Shown: positions 1 to 9,822 of the stretch, piece by piece
Layout of the letters: every line of letters begins with the position of its first letter
Numbering within the stretch: the first letter of the stretch is position 1
Source: Rhynchopus sp. YZ270_cl-10
Taxonomy: Eukaryota > Euglenozoa > Diplonemea > Diplonemida > Diplonemidae
Assembly: GCA_964035575.1 (NCBI GenBank)
Contig: OZ037919.1
Coordinates: forward strand, 1,116,001-1,180,000
Direction: 5' to 3'
DNA: 64,000 nt
Program-made: the position numbers and the translations under genes
The notes under the pieces: model-generated
Seen by the model: only the letters and a program-made list of their open reading frames with translations
Told to the model about the DNA's origin: nothing
Database searches by the model: none

Positions 1-952
1 GAAGGAAGAATTCAATCCCGACTATCAACACCTCCCTCCTTCCCTTCCTTTTGAAGCAAAAAAAATATCAAAAAAAAATCTTCAAACCCACTCCTTTTTC
101 TTTTTCTTTGGCATTTCTTTTTTTTTGTTCTTTGCATAGAAAATAGTGAATTTTTGTATTTCATGTCAAAAAAAGAGAGAGAAAAAATACCCTCATTTCT
201 TTGATCCCCTGCATCCCTTCTTCCATGAAGCCAAATTTCCGTTTTTTTGTTTTTTTTTGGAACAAACCTTCACCGTTCCTCCCCTTCTTCCCCGTATACT
301 GTTCTTCAGATACCGATCCGAGACAAACATCATTTTGTGTTTTTTTTTTTTTTTTTTTTTTGGCTTTTTTTTTTCCGTTCCACAAAACCTTTTCTTTTCA
401 AAAATAGGAGGGAAATCAGGACAAGTTGGAGTCCCTCAAAAGACAATAGACGCGAAATACCTTTATACCCTAGGATACAAAAAGAAGGAGAATCTCATAC
501 AATAAAAAAGAAGAGCAAATCATTATGGACAGAAGAGTATTTTGAGAATATTGAAAAGAAGGGAATGTGGAAGGTTTAAAATGATCCAAAATTGTGAATA
601 AAAAAATCATAAAAAAAAAGCACAATAGGGGGAGTAACAGGGAGAAGACCAAAATAATAAAACAGACCACAATATTTCCCACCCTTCTCTTGCTGTCTCC
701 TACACAGCTTGCTTAAAGTGCAAGCATTGACCGAGCAACGAAACAACGTTTACTTACCTACCGATCCTACTGTTTCTGATATGCGGGCCTATTCTCTTTT
801 TCTCTTGCATCAGGCCGTACCGTGTACCACAATAGGTCTCCTAGGCTAAAAGCCTCTGGTGCAAGGGAAGGAAGGAGACCACCCCCAGCACAACACAACC
901 CCACACCACAGGAAATAAAAATACCAAATATTGGCCAAAAAAACAGAACAAA
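1..952. other. Intergenic, T-rich
   Basis: I see no supported gene. The stretch holds long T runs (notably near 340-375) and A/T-rich text with short spurious frames. The last 100 bases before the ATG at 953 are C/A-rich, resembling the leaders of other genes here. A CACCACAG at about 905-912 could be a splice acceptor for an upstream leader exon, but nothing confirms it. Confidence 0.6.
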
Positions 953-2056
953 ATGAGTTTCATTGCGGCCCTGACCGCTTCTGTGTCGCTTGCCTGCGTC
1001 ACCGACACAGACTGCTGGGGCAACGGCGCCTGCACCACACCCGGCAGCCCCTGCACCTGCGACGCTGGCTGGGTGGGCACGAACTGCACTGTCCTGGACC
1101 TCCAACCTGCGCCTGTTGTGAGTGCGTATGGGATGTCACCTAATGTCACTTCGTGGGGTGGGCTGCCTACTAAGGTGAACGGAACGTGGCACTTGCACGT
1201 TGCCGAGATGGTGAACGGCTGCGGGCTTTCCACGTGGACAACCAACAGCAGGATCGTGCATGCTGTGAGCGACTCGCTGTTCGGGGTCTACCAGCGCAAG
1301 GACGTCGCCCTCAATGCCTTCGCGCACAACCCGCAGCTCGCCGTCGACCACTCCGGCGCGAACCCAAAATACCTTCTCTTCCACATCGGGTCCGGCAACC
1401 TGCCATACGACAAACAGAAGCACTGCGGCACCGTCACCCCACCCGCACCACCCGCTAACACAACATCAAACGTCCTCCACGTCGCCGACTCCCCATACGG
1501 ACCGTGGACCGCCGTGAACGACCTGCCCGGCATCAACAACCCATCCCCTTTCGTCTTCCCCAACGGCTCCATCATGTTGACCGGAACCGACTGGAAGATT
1601 TGGAGAGCACCTTCTTGGAAAGGCCCGTGGACGTCGACCGCGATTAACTTTACCGGAGACGGCGGGAAGGGGACGTGGGAGGATCCGTACCTCTGGTACG
1701 ATGCAGGGAGGAAGGTGTACAAGCTACTGTCTCATGTGTGGCCGAGCTACGCGCCGGACCAGCCGCGGTGCGATCACGACTATTCTCTGCGGGAAGGGGG
1801 CTACGCAGTCTCGCACGACGGTGTGAACTTTGTGAAGCTCACGACGCAGCCCTTCACAAACGTTGTCACCCACGTAGACGGCACGGTGACGCACCTGAGC
1901 ACCAGAGAGCGGCCGAAGCTTGTCTTCGCTGACGACGGGTACACGCCCATCGCCCTCGCGAATGGCGTCAGCAGCAACCCCGAACCCTGGGGCTGCAAAG
2001 ACAAATCAGGTGTCGACTGGACCCACACCCTGGTTCAGCCAATTGGGAAACAGTAA
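953..2056 (+). CDS. Secreted EGF-like plus GH43-like five-bladed propeller protein
   Basis: A 367-residue single-exon protein. Residues 1-14 look like a signal peptide (MSFIAALTASVSLA), followed at about 15-45 by six cysteines spaced as an EGF-like module (C-x5-C-x5-C-x6-C-x-C-x8-C). The rest resembles the five-bladed propeller glycoside hydrolases of the GH43/GH32 clan: repeated blade motifs such as NPSPFVFPNGS, TWEDPYLWYD and GYAVSHDGVNF, and acidic residues in the expected blade positions. I infer an exported polysaccharide-binding or -cleaving protein. The ATG at 953 is preceded by AAA, giving a good start context. The catalytic triad cannot be assigned by eye, so it could be a non-catalytic lectin-like relative. 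The downstream neighbour is the 5.7-kb tandem duplication, which begins 164 bases after the stop. Confidence 0.7.
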   Translation: MSFIAALTASVSLACVTDTDCWGNGACTTPGSPCTCDAGWVGTNCTVLDLQPAPVVSAYGMSPNVTSWGGLPTKVNGTWHLHVAEMVNGCGLSTWTTNSRIVHAVSDSLFGVYQRKDVALNAFAHNPQLAVDHSGANPKYLLFHIGSGNLPYDKQKHCGTVTPPAPPANTTSNVLHVADSPYGPWTAVNDLPGINNPSPFVFPNGSIMLTGTDWKIWRAPSWKGPWTSTAINFTGDGGKGTWEDPYLWYDAGRKVYKLLSHVWPSYAPDQPRCDHDYSLREGGYAVSHDGVNFVKLTTQPFTNVVTHVDGTVTHLSTRERPKLVFADDGYTPIALANGVSSNPEPWGCKDKSGVDWTHTLVQPIGKQ

Positions 2057-2912
2057 TTTTTTCTTTTGTGGATGTGTTACCTTAGCAAGCTTTGTCTACC
2101 AGAACCCCTTTTTGCGCGTGTTCAAGCCACCTGCAATAGCAAATGGGGTGAGACCTCATCCGGTTCCGATAGAGGTAAAAGATGTTTTTTTTAAAATAGC
2201 GAGTGGAGTGTTTTCTCTTGTCTGATGTGAACTATTGTAAAAGGTAAGTATTTTGTATGTCGATTTTTGAGAGGTGAGATGGCCAAGGAAGCGAGATGCA
2301 TATTCATCGTACCAATATAACAACAACTTTTCTCTTTTTTAAAACACGGTTTGCGGTGCAGATCTTCGATTTGTCTCAAAGTCTTGATCAAGAATGATGA
2401 AGATTTGGGGCCGGAAAAGACATGTTTTTCTTCTTGAAGATCTTTCTTTTTTTTTGCCGTGTTTACTGTAAAGCATCTTACGTTTGTTCTTTTTTTAGTT
2501 TGCTTCGCATGTGTGCTAACGGAGGTTTCCGCAACTTTGCTTTTGTTGGCACTTTCCCAAAACGTACCCATTTTTGCTTCTCGCAGTGCCTTCTGTGACA
2601 CACCTGACTCTCTGCGTCATGCACCAATGCACCTTTGTTTTCTCCACTTCTGTTTTCAGCACAACGTTTTTTTTTTTTTGATAAAACAACCGCGTATGAT
2701 ATGGGCGGTATACTGCATAGACGGACGGGGGGGGTTTTTTCTTTTACGTGGGGAATTTCTTCTCTTCTTTGTGCCGTGGTAGCTCATATCGTGTGAGGGT
2801 GACACGACAAACACCGCAAATGTGCACACCTGAACAGCAACTCTCTCCCACCATCACAGCCTCGTAAGCGGAGCAAACTGATTAGCACCCCCTCACGAAG
2901 AAACACACAACA
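2057..2912. other. Intergenic and leader of propeller gene A
   Basis: The segment contains the start of the duplicated unit at 2220. About 2330-2760 differs from the matching part of the right unit (about 8010-8245), so one copy has had this part replaced. From about 2760 to the ATG it matches the right unit almost base for base (leader ending CACGAAGAAACACACAACA), which marks it as the likely 5' UTR and promoter. Confidence 0.6.
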
Positions 2913-4352
2913 ATGGATGTGACCTTTGTGCTTGAAGAGTCAGGTGCGACTGCGACAGTGGAGGTGCCGTGCGACGTGGACGCAGCAGCAGCAAAGGAGG
3001 TTGCGTGCAGGGCGCTTGCTGTCTCGCCTGCGTCTGTCGATGTGCGCATCGGCACTGAGTGGGTGGAGGGGACGTGCCGTCTGCAGGACACTGCGTTCCA
3101 TACAGGGGTGCAGGTTGTGCTTGCCTGCCGTTGTGCCGACATGATGTGTCCTGCTGACTACAACATAGAAGGCGACCCAGCAGAAGACCTGTCGCTGTCG
3201 TCTTGTGGAAGGCTCTGCATCTATGCCCTTTCGTGTCATGGTTTTGTCGGAATTGACACAGAAACCTTCAAGACTTCGTTCTCGTTCACAGCGGACGCTG
3301 ATAATGAGCTGTGCTACACACCCCGTGCGCCTGCGATCTCAAGGTGCAAGACACACTGCTACGCGGCGTGCGAGAATGCCTTTCTGAAGATAGCCCTGCC
3401 GGGTGGGGAGGTGCTCCGCAGGGTGACTGACTCCACCCACCACTCACGCGCAGTGTTCGCGTGTGGCGATGTGGTTGTCTCACAGAGTAGAGAGCTTGTT
3501 GTTGTGTATGACAAAGACCTGACGTTTCTCCGCTCTATCGAACACTACGGCTTGGCACGTGTGGCTGTGTCGGACTGTGGTGGGTGGATGACGACCTCGT
3601 CCATGACGTATGGCGATACATGTCTGTGGAATATAAAGACAGGTGTTTGTGTGGCATGCGTAGACATGAAGGGACCACGTTGCGAGTTGGACGTCGCGAT
3701 TTCACGACCTGCTTCTGTCTTTGCTATGGGAAGTCAGCTGTTTGATTGGAGCGGCACGGCTCTTGGTACCCTCGACGTGGATGGGACTGTCGAAGGCTTG
3801 CAGTTCACGCCATGTGGGAAGTACCTTGTGATCAGGACAGTTGACAATGATGACGACGGCGAGATTTGCGTGCTCCAGTACGACGTGGCGACCATGTCCT
3901 GTGTTCGTGCGATCGATGTGCCACTGGAGGATGATGACTGGCTTTGCGGTGCGCAGTTTGCGATATCCCCGTGTTCACGTGTGGTTATATTTTTGCAACA
4001 ACATGGCGTTGCGACAAGGCATCTGTACCCCTACAACAGTACGCCAGGGGGCGAAGAAACAAAGAACATCGCCGCCTCAGTGAGGGGAAGTGCACGCTCA
4101 AAAAGAAAACGTAATAAAGAACCCAAAAAAACGAAAGCAAGGAAGGAAACCAGTACAAAGAAAGTAAGGAAAATAACAAAAAGTGGAGATTGCACAACTG
4201 TGGCAACACAACCGAGGCAACTACACGACTCCAACAAATTATCAAAAAAGAAAAAGAAAAAAAAGAACACGCTCGTCCTCCCCCCGACAGGGGTACCTGT
4301 AATTAGGGGGGTAAAAACGGCCCGGCCCCCTGCCCCCGGCCCCTGGTTATAA
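2913..4352 (+). CDS. Ubiquitin-like N-terminus plus beta-propeller-like protein, copy A
   Basis: A 479-residue frame. Residues 1-75 have the ubiquitin pattern: two beta strands, the helix segment AAAAKEVACRALAV, then RIGTEWVEG and a closing VQVVLACR strand. Residues about 90-375 carry WD40-like blades (DVAISRPASVFAMGS, FTPCGKYLVIRTV, FAISPCSRVVIFLQQ). The C-terminus is lysine/arginine-rich. Compared with copy B it lost an internal Pro/Glu-rich segment, and its last about 25 residues are read from an inserted TIR element beginning at 4288, so the natural C-terminus is altered. Function unknown; I infer an intracellular recognition or scaffold protein. The ATG at 2913 sits in the same conserved leader as copy B. 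Confidence 0.75.
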   Translation: MDVTFVLEESGATATVEVPCDVDAAAAKEVACRALAVSPASVDVRIGTEWVEGTCRLQDTAFHTGVQVVLACRCADMMCPADYNIEGDPAEDLSLSSCGRLCIYALSCHGFVGIDTETFKTSFSFTADADNELCYTPRAPAISRCKTHCYAACENAFLKIALPGGEVLRRVTDSTHHSRAVFACGDVVVSQSRELVVVYDKDLTFLRSIEHYGLARVAVSDCGGWMTTSSMTYGDTCLWNIKTGVCVACVDMKGPRCELDVAISRPASVFAMGSQLFDWSGTALGTLDVDGTVEGLQFTPCGKYLVIRTVDNDDDGEICVLQYDVATMSCVRAIDVPLEDDDWLCGAQFAISPCSRVVIFLQQHGVATRHLYPYNSTPGGEETKNIAASVRGSARSKRKRNKEPKKTKARKETSTKKVRKITKSGDCTTVATQPRQLHDSNKLSKKKKKKKNTLVLPPTGVPVIRGVKTARPPAPGPWL

Positions 4353-4915
4353 AATGGAGAAAATTACGTGTATGATGACACAACGCAACCTTGTGCGCGG
4401 GTTTTTGTGTCATTTTTGCCACAAACGGGCCCCTACGTGGCCTCCACATGGTTCTGACACCCAGAATCGCGTTTCCCAGCCTACATAGCCGGGTATGGGC
4501 CAAAAATTCCACGGTAGTATAGTACAGTACAGTACAGTACAGTACAGTACAGTACAGTACAGTACAGTACAGTACAGTACAGTACAGTACAGTACAGTAC
4601 AGTACAGTACAGTACAGTACAGTACAGTACAGTACAGTACAGTACAGTACAGTACAGTACAGTACAGTACAGTACAGTACAGTACAGTACAGTACAGTAC
4701 AGTACAGTACAGTACAGTACAGTACAGTACAGTACAGTACAGTACAGTACAGTACAGTACAGTACAGTACAGTACAGTACAGTACAGTACAGTACAGTAC
4801 AGTACAGTACAGTACAGTACAGTACAGTACAGTACAGTACAGTACAGTACAGTACAGTACAGTACAGTACAGTACAGTACAGTACAGTACAGTACAGTCC
4901 CGGACAGGTACCCTG
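4288..4915. mobile_element. Non-autonomous TIR element with pentamer satellite
   Basis: The sequence starts CAGGGGTACCTGT and ends ACAGGTACCCTG, an inverted pair of about 12 bp. The right duplication unit lacks it, so 9800-9830 serves as the empty site. Flanks CCCCGA and CGCCGA on the two sides are a likely 6-bp target duplication with one change. Interior: about 230 bp of unique DNA, then the (AGTAC)n tract. No transposase is present. The termini resemble hAT ends (CAGGGG), but a 6-bp rather than 8-bp duplication argues against a firm assignment. Confidence 0.75.
4521..4898. repeat. (AGTAC)n pentamer satellite, about 75 copies
   Basis: An almost uninterrupted run of the 5-mer AGTAC over 378 bp. 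Since 5 is not a multiple of 3 and the unit gives no stop codon on either strand, it is open in all six frames and produces spurious long frames reading Thr-Val-Leu-Tyr-Cys repeats. Confidence 0.97.
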
Positions 4916-5711
4916 CGCCGAGCCACGGAGAGAGAAGCAGATCACCGCCTCCATCCCCACCCCGTCTGCTTCGCCCCATATGGATGATTGCCCAGAGAGC
5001 AGTGTGTCATCTGCGACGCAGGAGAGATCCTCGTGTTCATAAGCATTATGACTTTAAACTGTTCAGAGTGGAGCTCATCCTCGGGTGTACATTCATACAA
5101 CGAATCCAATATACTAAGAACCCTTTTAAAACAGAATAAGTTGGTACTATTGTGCGTTAATATTTGTCAACCTTTTGAATGAATTACCATTGTGTTTTTA
5201 TGCTAGAGCTTCTTTTCCAAGTGGTGTTCTGTTTTCACCTTTTTGTGGTGTTTATTTTGCGATGTTACTGACTGTTACACAGAACGGAAATTGTGTTCCG
5301 TATTCGTCTAGATAGGCAGCAATGGCACGGAATACTTTACGGATTTTCGGCAGCCACCAAGACCAAGACCATTCAGGTCAGGTTGATGTTTCATAAGCCT
5401 AGCCTAGCCAACTAATTGAAAAATGGAAGCAATTTAAAAGTCCCCTGTTCTTCTTCCCCCCTTTGATTTCAAAAAATCTGTTTTAACTTTTCTATAGGCT
5501 AGTTGACGGCAGGGGTCCGTTTAGGAAGTCTGTCTATTTTTCTGGGAAATCGTGCCAAATTGTCCCAAACACTCAATACCCAAATGTCGGTTACGTGAAC
5601 TAGCCTAAATTCAATTGCAAATCCAAACACCCAGTTTGTTCAGAGATGGATGGACAATCAATGGCTGTGTCGTGCACCACTCCCACAAACAGAAAACACA
5701 CAAAAACACCA
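4916..5711. other. Spacer between propeller and LRR genes, unit A
   Basis: It aligns nearly base for base with 9830-10581 of the right unit, including the text CTTTTGAATGAATTACCATTG and a leader just before the LRR start. No gene is supported. Probable 3' UTR of the propeller gene plus promoter of the LRR gene. Confidence 0.7.
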
Positions 5712-7607
5712 ATGGAAATCAACATCGAGGGATTTGATGGTCAGACGACGTCGTCGATGTGGATGTGGATGACACAGCGAAGGAACTGCGGCGGAAGGTG
5801 GCAACTGCAACGGGGCTTTCTGAATTTGAAATGTACGTCAGAGGGGACGACGAAGGAGAGAACATCAACGTCAAAGCGCTGAGTGCTGGCGATACAGTCG
5901 CATTGGCGCAGACGAAGCAGCAGGAATCCATTGCAGCTCTTCATGCATTGGGCGAGACTGACCTCACACCAGAGAGACTTGCGAGTGTAGAAGACCCCAA
6001 AGTAGCGCAGCTGTTTCTGCAGGCAGAAGTTGTCACTGCGATTCCGAAAATGTTCCTCGCAAGGAGTAATTTACGTAGCCTTGATCTGAGTGCCCCGTTG
6101 GCTGTTACTGCGATTGGTACCTGTTTCTTATCTCAATGTTCATCATTGGAATCAATTAACCTGTCTGGGTTGCGCAACGTCACGACAATAGGTGCGTACT
6201 TCCTGTACAACTGCGCGTTATTACGCACTTTTGAGCCATTCAACTTCGCAGGATTGAGCAGTGTCAGAAGCCTTGGGAACAACTTCTTATCACGTTGCAC
6301 GTCGTTAACCTCCATTGATTTTGCAGGATTGGGCAGTGTAGCAAGCGTTGGGTACGACTTCTTATCAGAGTGCAAGGGGTTAACCTCCATCGACTTTTCA
6401 GGATTGAGCAGTGTCAGAAGCCTTAGGAACAACTTCTTATGTGGTTGCACGTCGTTAACCTCCATCGACTTTGCAGGATTGTGTAGTGTCACAAGCCTTG
6501 GGAACTGCTTCTTATCACGTTGCACGGCGTTAACCTCAATCAACTTTGCAGGATTAGACAATGTTACAAGCCTTGGGGACTACTTCTTATCAAATTGCAG
6601 AATGCTAACCTCCGTCTATAGAACGGTGTTGAAGGGTGTTGCGTTGCGTTCGGTGCGTCACCTGGGGGAGGTGGATGCCGGAACCCACGTGGGGCATTCT
6701 GTGAGACCTGTGCTGACGTCTTCGGCAGAGGTTGAGCAGTACCTACGTGACATGCAGGTGAAGACGACCGCGGTGAAAGCAGCAGCGGCGCAGCAGCAGA
6801 AGAAGAAGAAGAAGAAGGGAACGGGATGGGGTGACTGCACTGTGACTCACTCTGCTTCTGACGAACGCTCCGCAAGGGGCAAACAATGGAAGCAGATGGC
6901 AGAGGCACAGGTGCAGGCAGAGGCGAGACGGAAGCAGGGAGCGCTTGCCGCGGTCGCGGCAGCGTAGAGAATACGTGCAGACGAGAGGAGACGACAGACG
7001 CCGGCCATCCGGGTAACGGCGAAAAGGAAGCAGGGGAACATGCAGGTGTGCGGCACACACAGCAGGCTGCGATGTGAGGACTGCACCCTCAACCGCAAAA
7101 ACATCAACAATTGAATCAACAATTGTTGTGCGATGCACCACTGCGATGCGACCATTTTGGAGACATGCGATGAGGCGCTGGACTCGTGTGAGCCGCACAG
7201 TTTGTCTGCGTGTGGGCAGTGTGCGGGGGCAGCGACACCGATGACAGCAAAGCAGTGCTGCGGCAAGCACCACAACTGCCGAGCACATGACAGAGGTGCT
7301 TGCGACATTTGTGTGCAACGAGAGGAAGAAGACGAACCGTGACGGACGCCCGATGATTGCTTCGCCGGCGAACTGCTGCAAGAAGAGTCACCACGACGCG
7401 AATCAGACGCGTCTGGTGTTCCGATAACGATGGTGTACACGTGGTGCCATCCTCATAATTAGGCTGCTGGTCGGCTAATTGTGGGGGTCACGTTAACAAG
7501 TTTACGCAATGCTAACCTCCGTCGACTGTGCAGGATTGGGCAGTGTCACAAGCGTTGGGAGGGACTTCTTGTCAGATTGCACGACGGTAACCTCCTTCGA
7601 CTTTTAA
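5712..7607 (+). pseudogene. Ubiquitin-like/LRR gene, copy A, chimeric and broken
   Basis: The ATG at 5712 matches the start of copy B, but one T is missing near 5747 (CAGACGACGTC against CAGACGTACGTC), so that start is out of frame with the remainder; an in-frame ATG remains at 5759 and opens to 6967. That frame encodes the rest of a ubiquitin-like domain and about six to seven 25-residue BspA-type LRRs. At 6617 the repeats stop abruptly and 891 bp of foreign text enters, ending at 7507; both edges carry AATGCTAACCTCCGTC (6601-6616 and 7508-7523). The foreign text continues in frame with a Lys/Ala-rich tail, then after in-frame stops at 6965 and about 7100 gives a cysteine-rich segment to 7342. 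The last LRR resumes at 7508 and stops at 7605. Probably a pseudogene, although the 5759-6967 frame could still be translated. Confidence 0.75.
6617..7507 (+). other. Foreign tail inserted in LRR copy A, encoding a cysteine-rich segment
   Basis: The block is absent from copy B. Read in the LRR frame it gives a segment with SVRHLGEVDAGTHVG, a poly-Lys stretch and, after two stops, Cys/His-rich text (CGTHSRLRCEDCTL; CCGKHHNCRAHDRGACDIC) reminiscent of a B-box-like zinc-binding fold. The flanking 16-bp direct repeat is itself LRR sequence, which suggests recombination with another LRR paralogue whose C-terminus was of this type, rather than a transposon. Confidence 0.5.
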
Positions 7608-7619
7608 GGTTGGACAGCT

Positions 7620-7905
7620 GAAGGTTACATTTCTTTAGAAACATACGACCGTGATATGGAGACGAGGTGCATCGAAGAAGAATACCAATACCCTCTGTGT
7701 CCCTCAGAATCTGTTGGGACCAGCAAATCCCATTTTGCCACCCCAAATTTCCCTACTATAGTACCTAAAAGACTGTACCTGTGTACTCCACAGGCCCCTT
7801 TTGTATTTGCTTTACCGTCCCCTGCCCCCACACCTCACCCCCGCCCGCAAAAAGTATTTTTTGCACAAAACACACCCGCAATGTCTTTCCCCACCGGCTT
7901 CTCTC
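7620..7905 (+). pseudogene. Truncated leader and first codons of amine oxidase (unit A)
   Basis: The text matches 11810-12110, the leader of the intact amine oxidase, up to an ATG at 7881 followed by TCTTTCCCCACC. It then joins the start of the right duplication unit at 7906, giving only an 11-codon frame. It is the footprint of the duplication breakpoint. Confidence 0.85.
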
Positions 7906-8105
7906 GTCTGATGTGAACTATTTTTATAAAAGGTAAGTATTTTGTATGTCGATTTTGAGAGGTGAGATGGCCAAGGAAGCGAGATGCATATTCATCAAAT
8001 ATAAGATTTTCTCCTTTTTAAACACGGTTTGCGGTGCAGCATGATTTCACAGCTAATAATGCAATGTATTAGTGGAATAAGATTTTCGTTATTCACCTCG
8101 TCCAG

Positions 8106-8179
8106 TTTTTCACATCCTCGGGGGCTTTGTTGTCCCTCGCTTCGCTCGTGACAACAAAGTGCATCCTCGGAAGTGAAAA
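8106..8179. repeat. Imperfect hairpin in leader of unit B
   Basis: The arms TTTTCAC...CTTTGTTGTC and GACAACAAAG...GTGAAAA face each other around a loop of about 17 bp (CCTCGCTTCGCTCGT). The hairpin lies in the part of the leader that differs from unit A, so it may belong to a small inserted foldback element spanning roughly 8040-8240. Confidence 0.6.
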
Positions 8180-8400
8180 TTCTGAACTCGGTAAATAAAG
8201 TCAATTTCATCCCTACGAATAAATAGTTATTCCGTACGAGGACTTTCCTCTCTTCTTTGTGCCGTGGTAGCTCATATCGTGTGAGGGTGACACGACAAAC
8301 ACCGCAAATGTGCACACCTGAACAGCAACTCTCTCCCACCATCACAGCCTCGTAAGCGGAGCAAACTGATTAGCACCCCCTCACGAAGAAACACACAACA

Positions 8401-9822
8401 ATGGATGTGACCTTTGTGCTTGAAGAGTCAGGTGCGACTGCGACAGTGGAGGTGCCGTGCGACGTGGACGCAGCAGCAGCAAAGGAGGTTGCGTGCAGGG
8501 CGCTTGCTGTCTCGCCTGCGTCTGTCGATGTGCGCATCGGCACTGAGTGGGTGGAGGGGACGTGCCGTCTGCAGGACACTGCGTTCCATACAGGGGTGCA
8601 GGTTGTGCTTGCCTGCCGTTGTGCCGACATGATGTGTCCTGCTGACTACAACATAGAAGGCGACCCAGCAGAAGACCTGTCGCTGTCGTATTGTGGAAGG
8701 CTCGGCATATATGTCCTTCCTTGCCCGCGGTCTTTTGTCGGATTTGACACAGAAACCTTCAAGACTTCGTTCTCGTTCACAGTAGACACTGATAATATAC
8801 TAAGTTATGACTACCGTGCGCCTGCGATCTCAAGGTGCAAGACACACTGCTACGTGGCGTGCGAGAATGTCTTTCTGAAGATATCCCTGCCGGGTGGGGA
8901 GGTGCTCCGCAGGGTGACTGACTCCACCCACCACTCACGCGCAGTGTTCGCGTGTGGCGATGTGGTTGTCTCACAGAGTAGAGATCTTGTTGTTGTGTAT
9001 GACAAAGACCTGACGTTTCTCCGCTCTATCGAACACTGCGCCTTGGTAGGTGTGGCTGTGTCGGACTGTGGTGGGTGGATGACGACCTCGTCCATGACGT
9101 ATGGCGATACATGTCTGTGGAATATAAAGACAGGTGTTTGTGTGGCATGCGTAGACATGAAGGGACCACGTTGCGAGTTGGACGTCGCGATTTCACGACC
9201 TGCTTCTGTCTTTGCTATGGGAAGTCAGCTGTTTGATTGGAGCGGCACGGCTCTTGGTACCCTCGACGTGGATGGGACTATCGGCCATCAGTTCACGCCG
9301 TGTGGGAAGTACCTTGTGATCAGGACAGTTGACAATGATTACGACCATCTTCCAGACAGCGAGATCTGCGTGCTCCAATACGACGTGGCGACCATGTCCT
9401 GTGTTCGTGCGATCGATGTGCCACTGGAGGATAACTGGTATTGCGGTGCGCAGTTTGCGATATCCCCGTGTTCACGTGTGGTTATATTTTTGAAACAACA
9501 TGGCGTTGCGACAAGGCATCTGTACCCCTACAACAGTGATGGTTCGCTAGGGGGCGAAGAAACAAAGAACGTCTCCGTTCCACATGCCTCTGACGCAGAC
9601 CCCGAACCTCCCACGCCCGTTGCAGTCCTCGAACCCGCGCCGACCACAGGTGACCCTGAGCCTGACTGCGTCGCCACCTCAGTGAGGGGAAGTGCACCCT
9701 CAAAAAGAAAACGTAACAGAGATAAAGAAGCCAAAAAAGCGAAAGCAGCAGGACCAAGGAAAGAAACCAGTACAAAAAGAAAAAAGAAAAGAAAACGCTC
9801 GCCCTCCCCCCGAGACACGTAA
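8401..9822 (+). CDS. Ubiquitin-like N-terminus plus beta-propeller-like protein, copy B
   Basis: A 473-residue protein. Residues 1-75 are ubiquitin-like and identical to copy A. Residues about 90-380 hold WD40-like blades, differing from copy A at scattered positions. The tail is Pro/Glu/Asp-rich (GDPEP, PPTPVAVLEPAP), then basic and ends KRKRSPSPRDT, like a nuclear or RNA-associated tail. This copy is not interrupted, so it shows the natural C-terminus. Part of this 3' end recurs, diverged, at about 47190-47240 inside a TIR element. Leader from about 8250 to the ATG matches copy A. Function unknown. Confidence 0.8.
   Translation: MDVTFVLEESGATATVEVPCDVDAAAAKEVACRALAVSPASVDVRIGTEWVEGTCRLQDTAFHTGVQVVLACRCADMMCPADYNIEGDPAEDLSLSYCGRLGIYVLPCPRSFVGFDTETFKTSFSFTVDTDNILSYDYRAPAISRCKTHCYVACENVFLKISLPGGEVLRRVTDSTHHSRAVFACGDVVVSQSRDLVVVYDKDLTFLRSIEHCALVGVAVSDCGGWMTTSSMTYGDTCLWNIKTGVCVACVDMKGPRCELDVAISRPASVFAMGSQLFDWSGTALGTLDVDGTIGHQFTPCGKYLVIRTVDNDYDHLPDSEICVLQYDVATMSCVRAIDVPLEDNWYCGAQFAISPCSRVVIFLKQHGVATRHLYPYNSDGSLGGEETKNVSVPHASDADPEPPTPVAVLEPAPTTGDPEPDCVATSVRGSAPSKRKRNRDKEAKKAKAAGPRKETSTKRKKKRKRSPSPRDT

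Larger units (their letters stand above)
2220..7905 (+). repeat. Tandem duplication, left unit (about 5.69 kb)
   Basis: The text from GTCTGATGTGAAC at 2220 reappears at 7906, both preceded by TTCTCTY. Each unit runs: leader, ubiquitin-like/propeller gene, spacer, ubiquitin-like/LRR gene, then the leader of the amine oxidase. The left unit ends at 7905, about eight codons into the amine oxidase start (ATG at 7881), so that gene is only a stub here. Propeller genes and spacers are nearly identical between units. Differences are insertions in the left unit (4288-4915 and 6617-7507), a replaced leader segment, a one-base loss in its LRR gene and different LRR copy number. Confidence 0.9.

Noticed and set aside
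4303-5139. Long frames on both strands reading Thr-Val-Leu-Tyr-Cys or Gln-Tyr-Ser-Thr-Val repeats
   Set aside because: They are only the six-frame reading of the (AGTAC)n satellite, which contains no stop in any frame.
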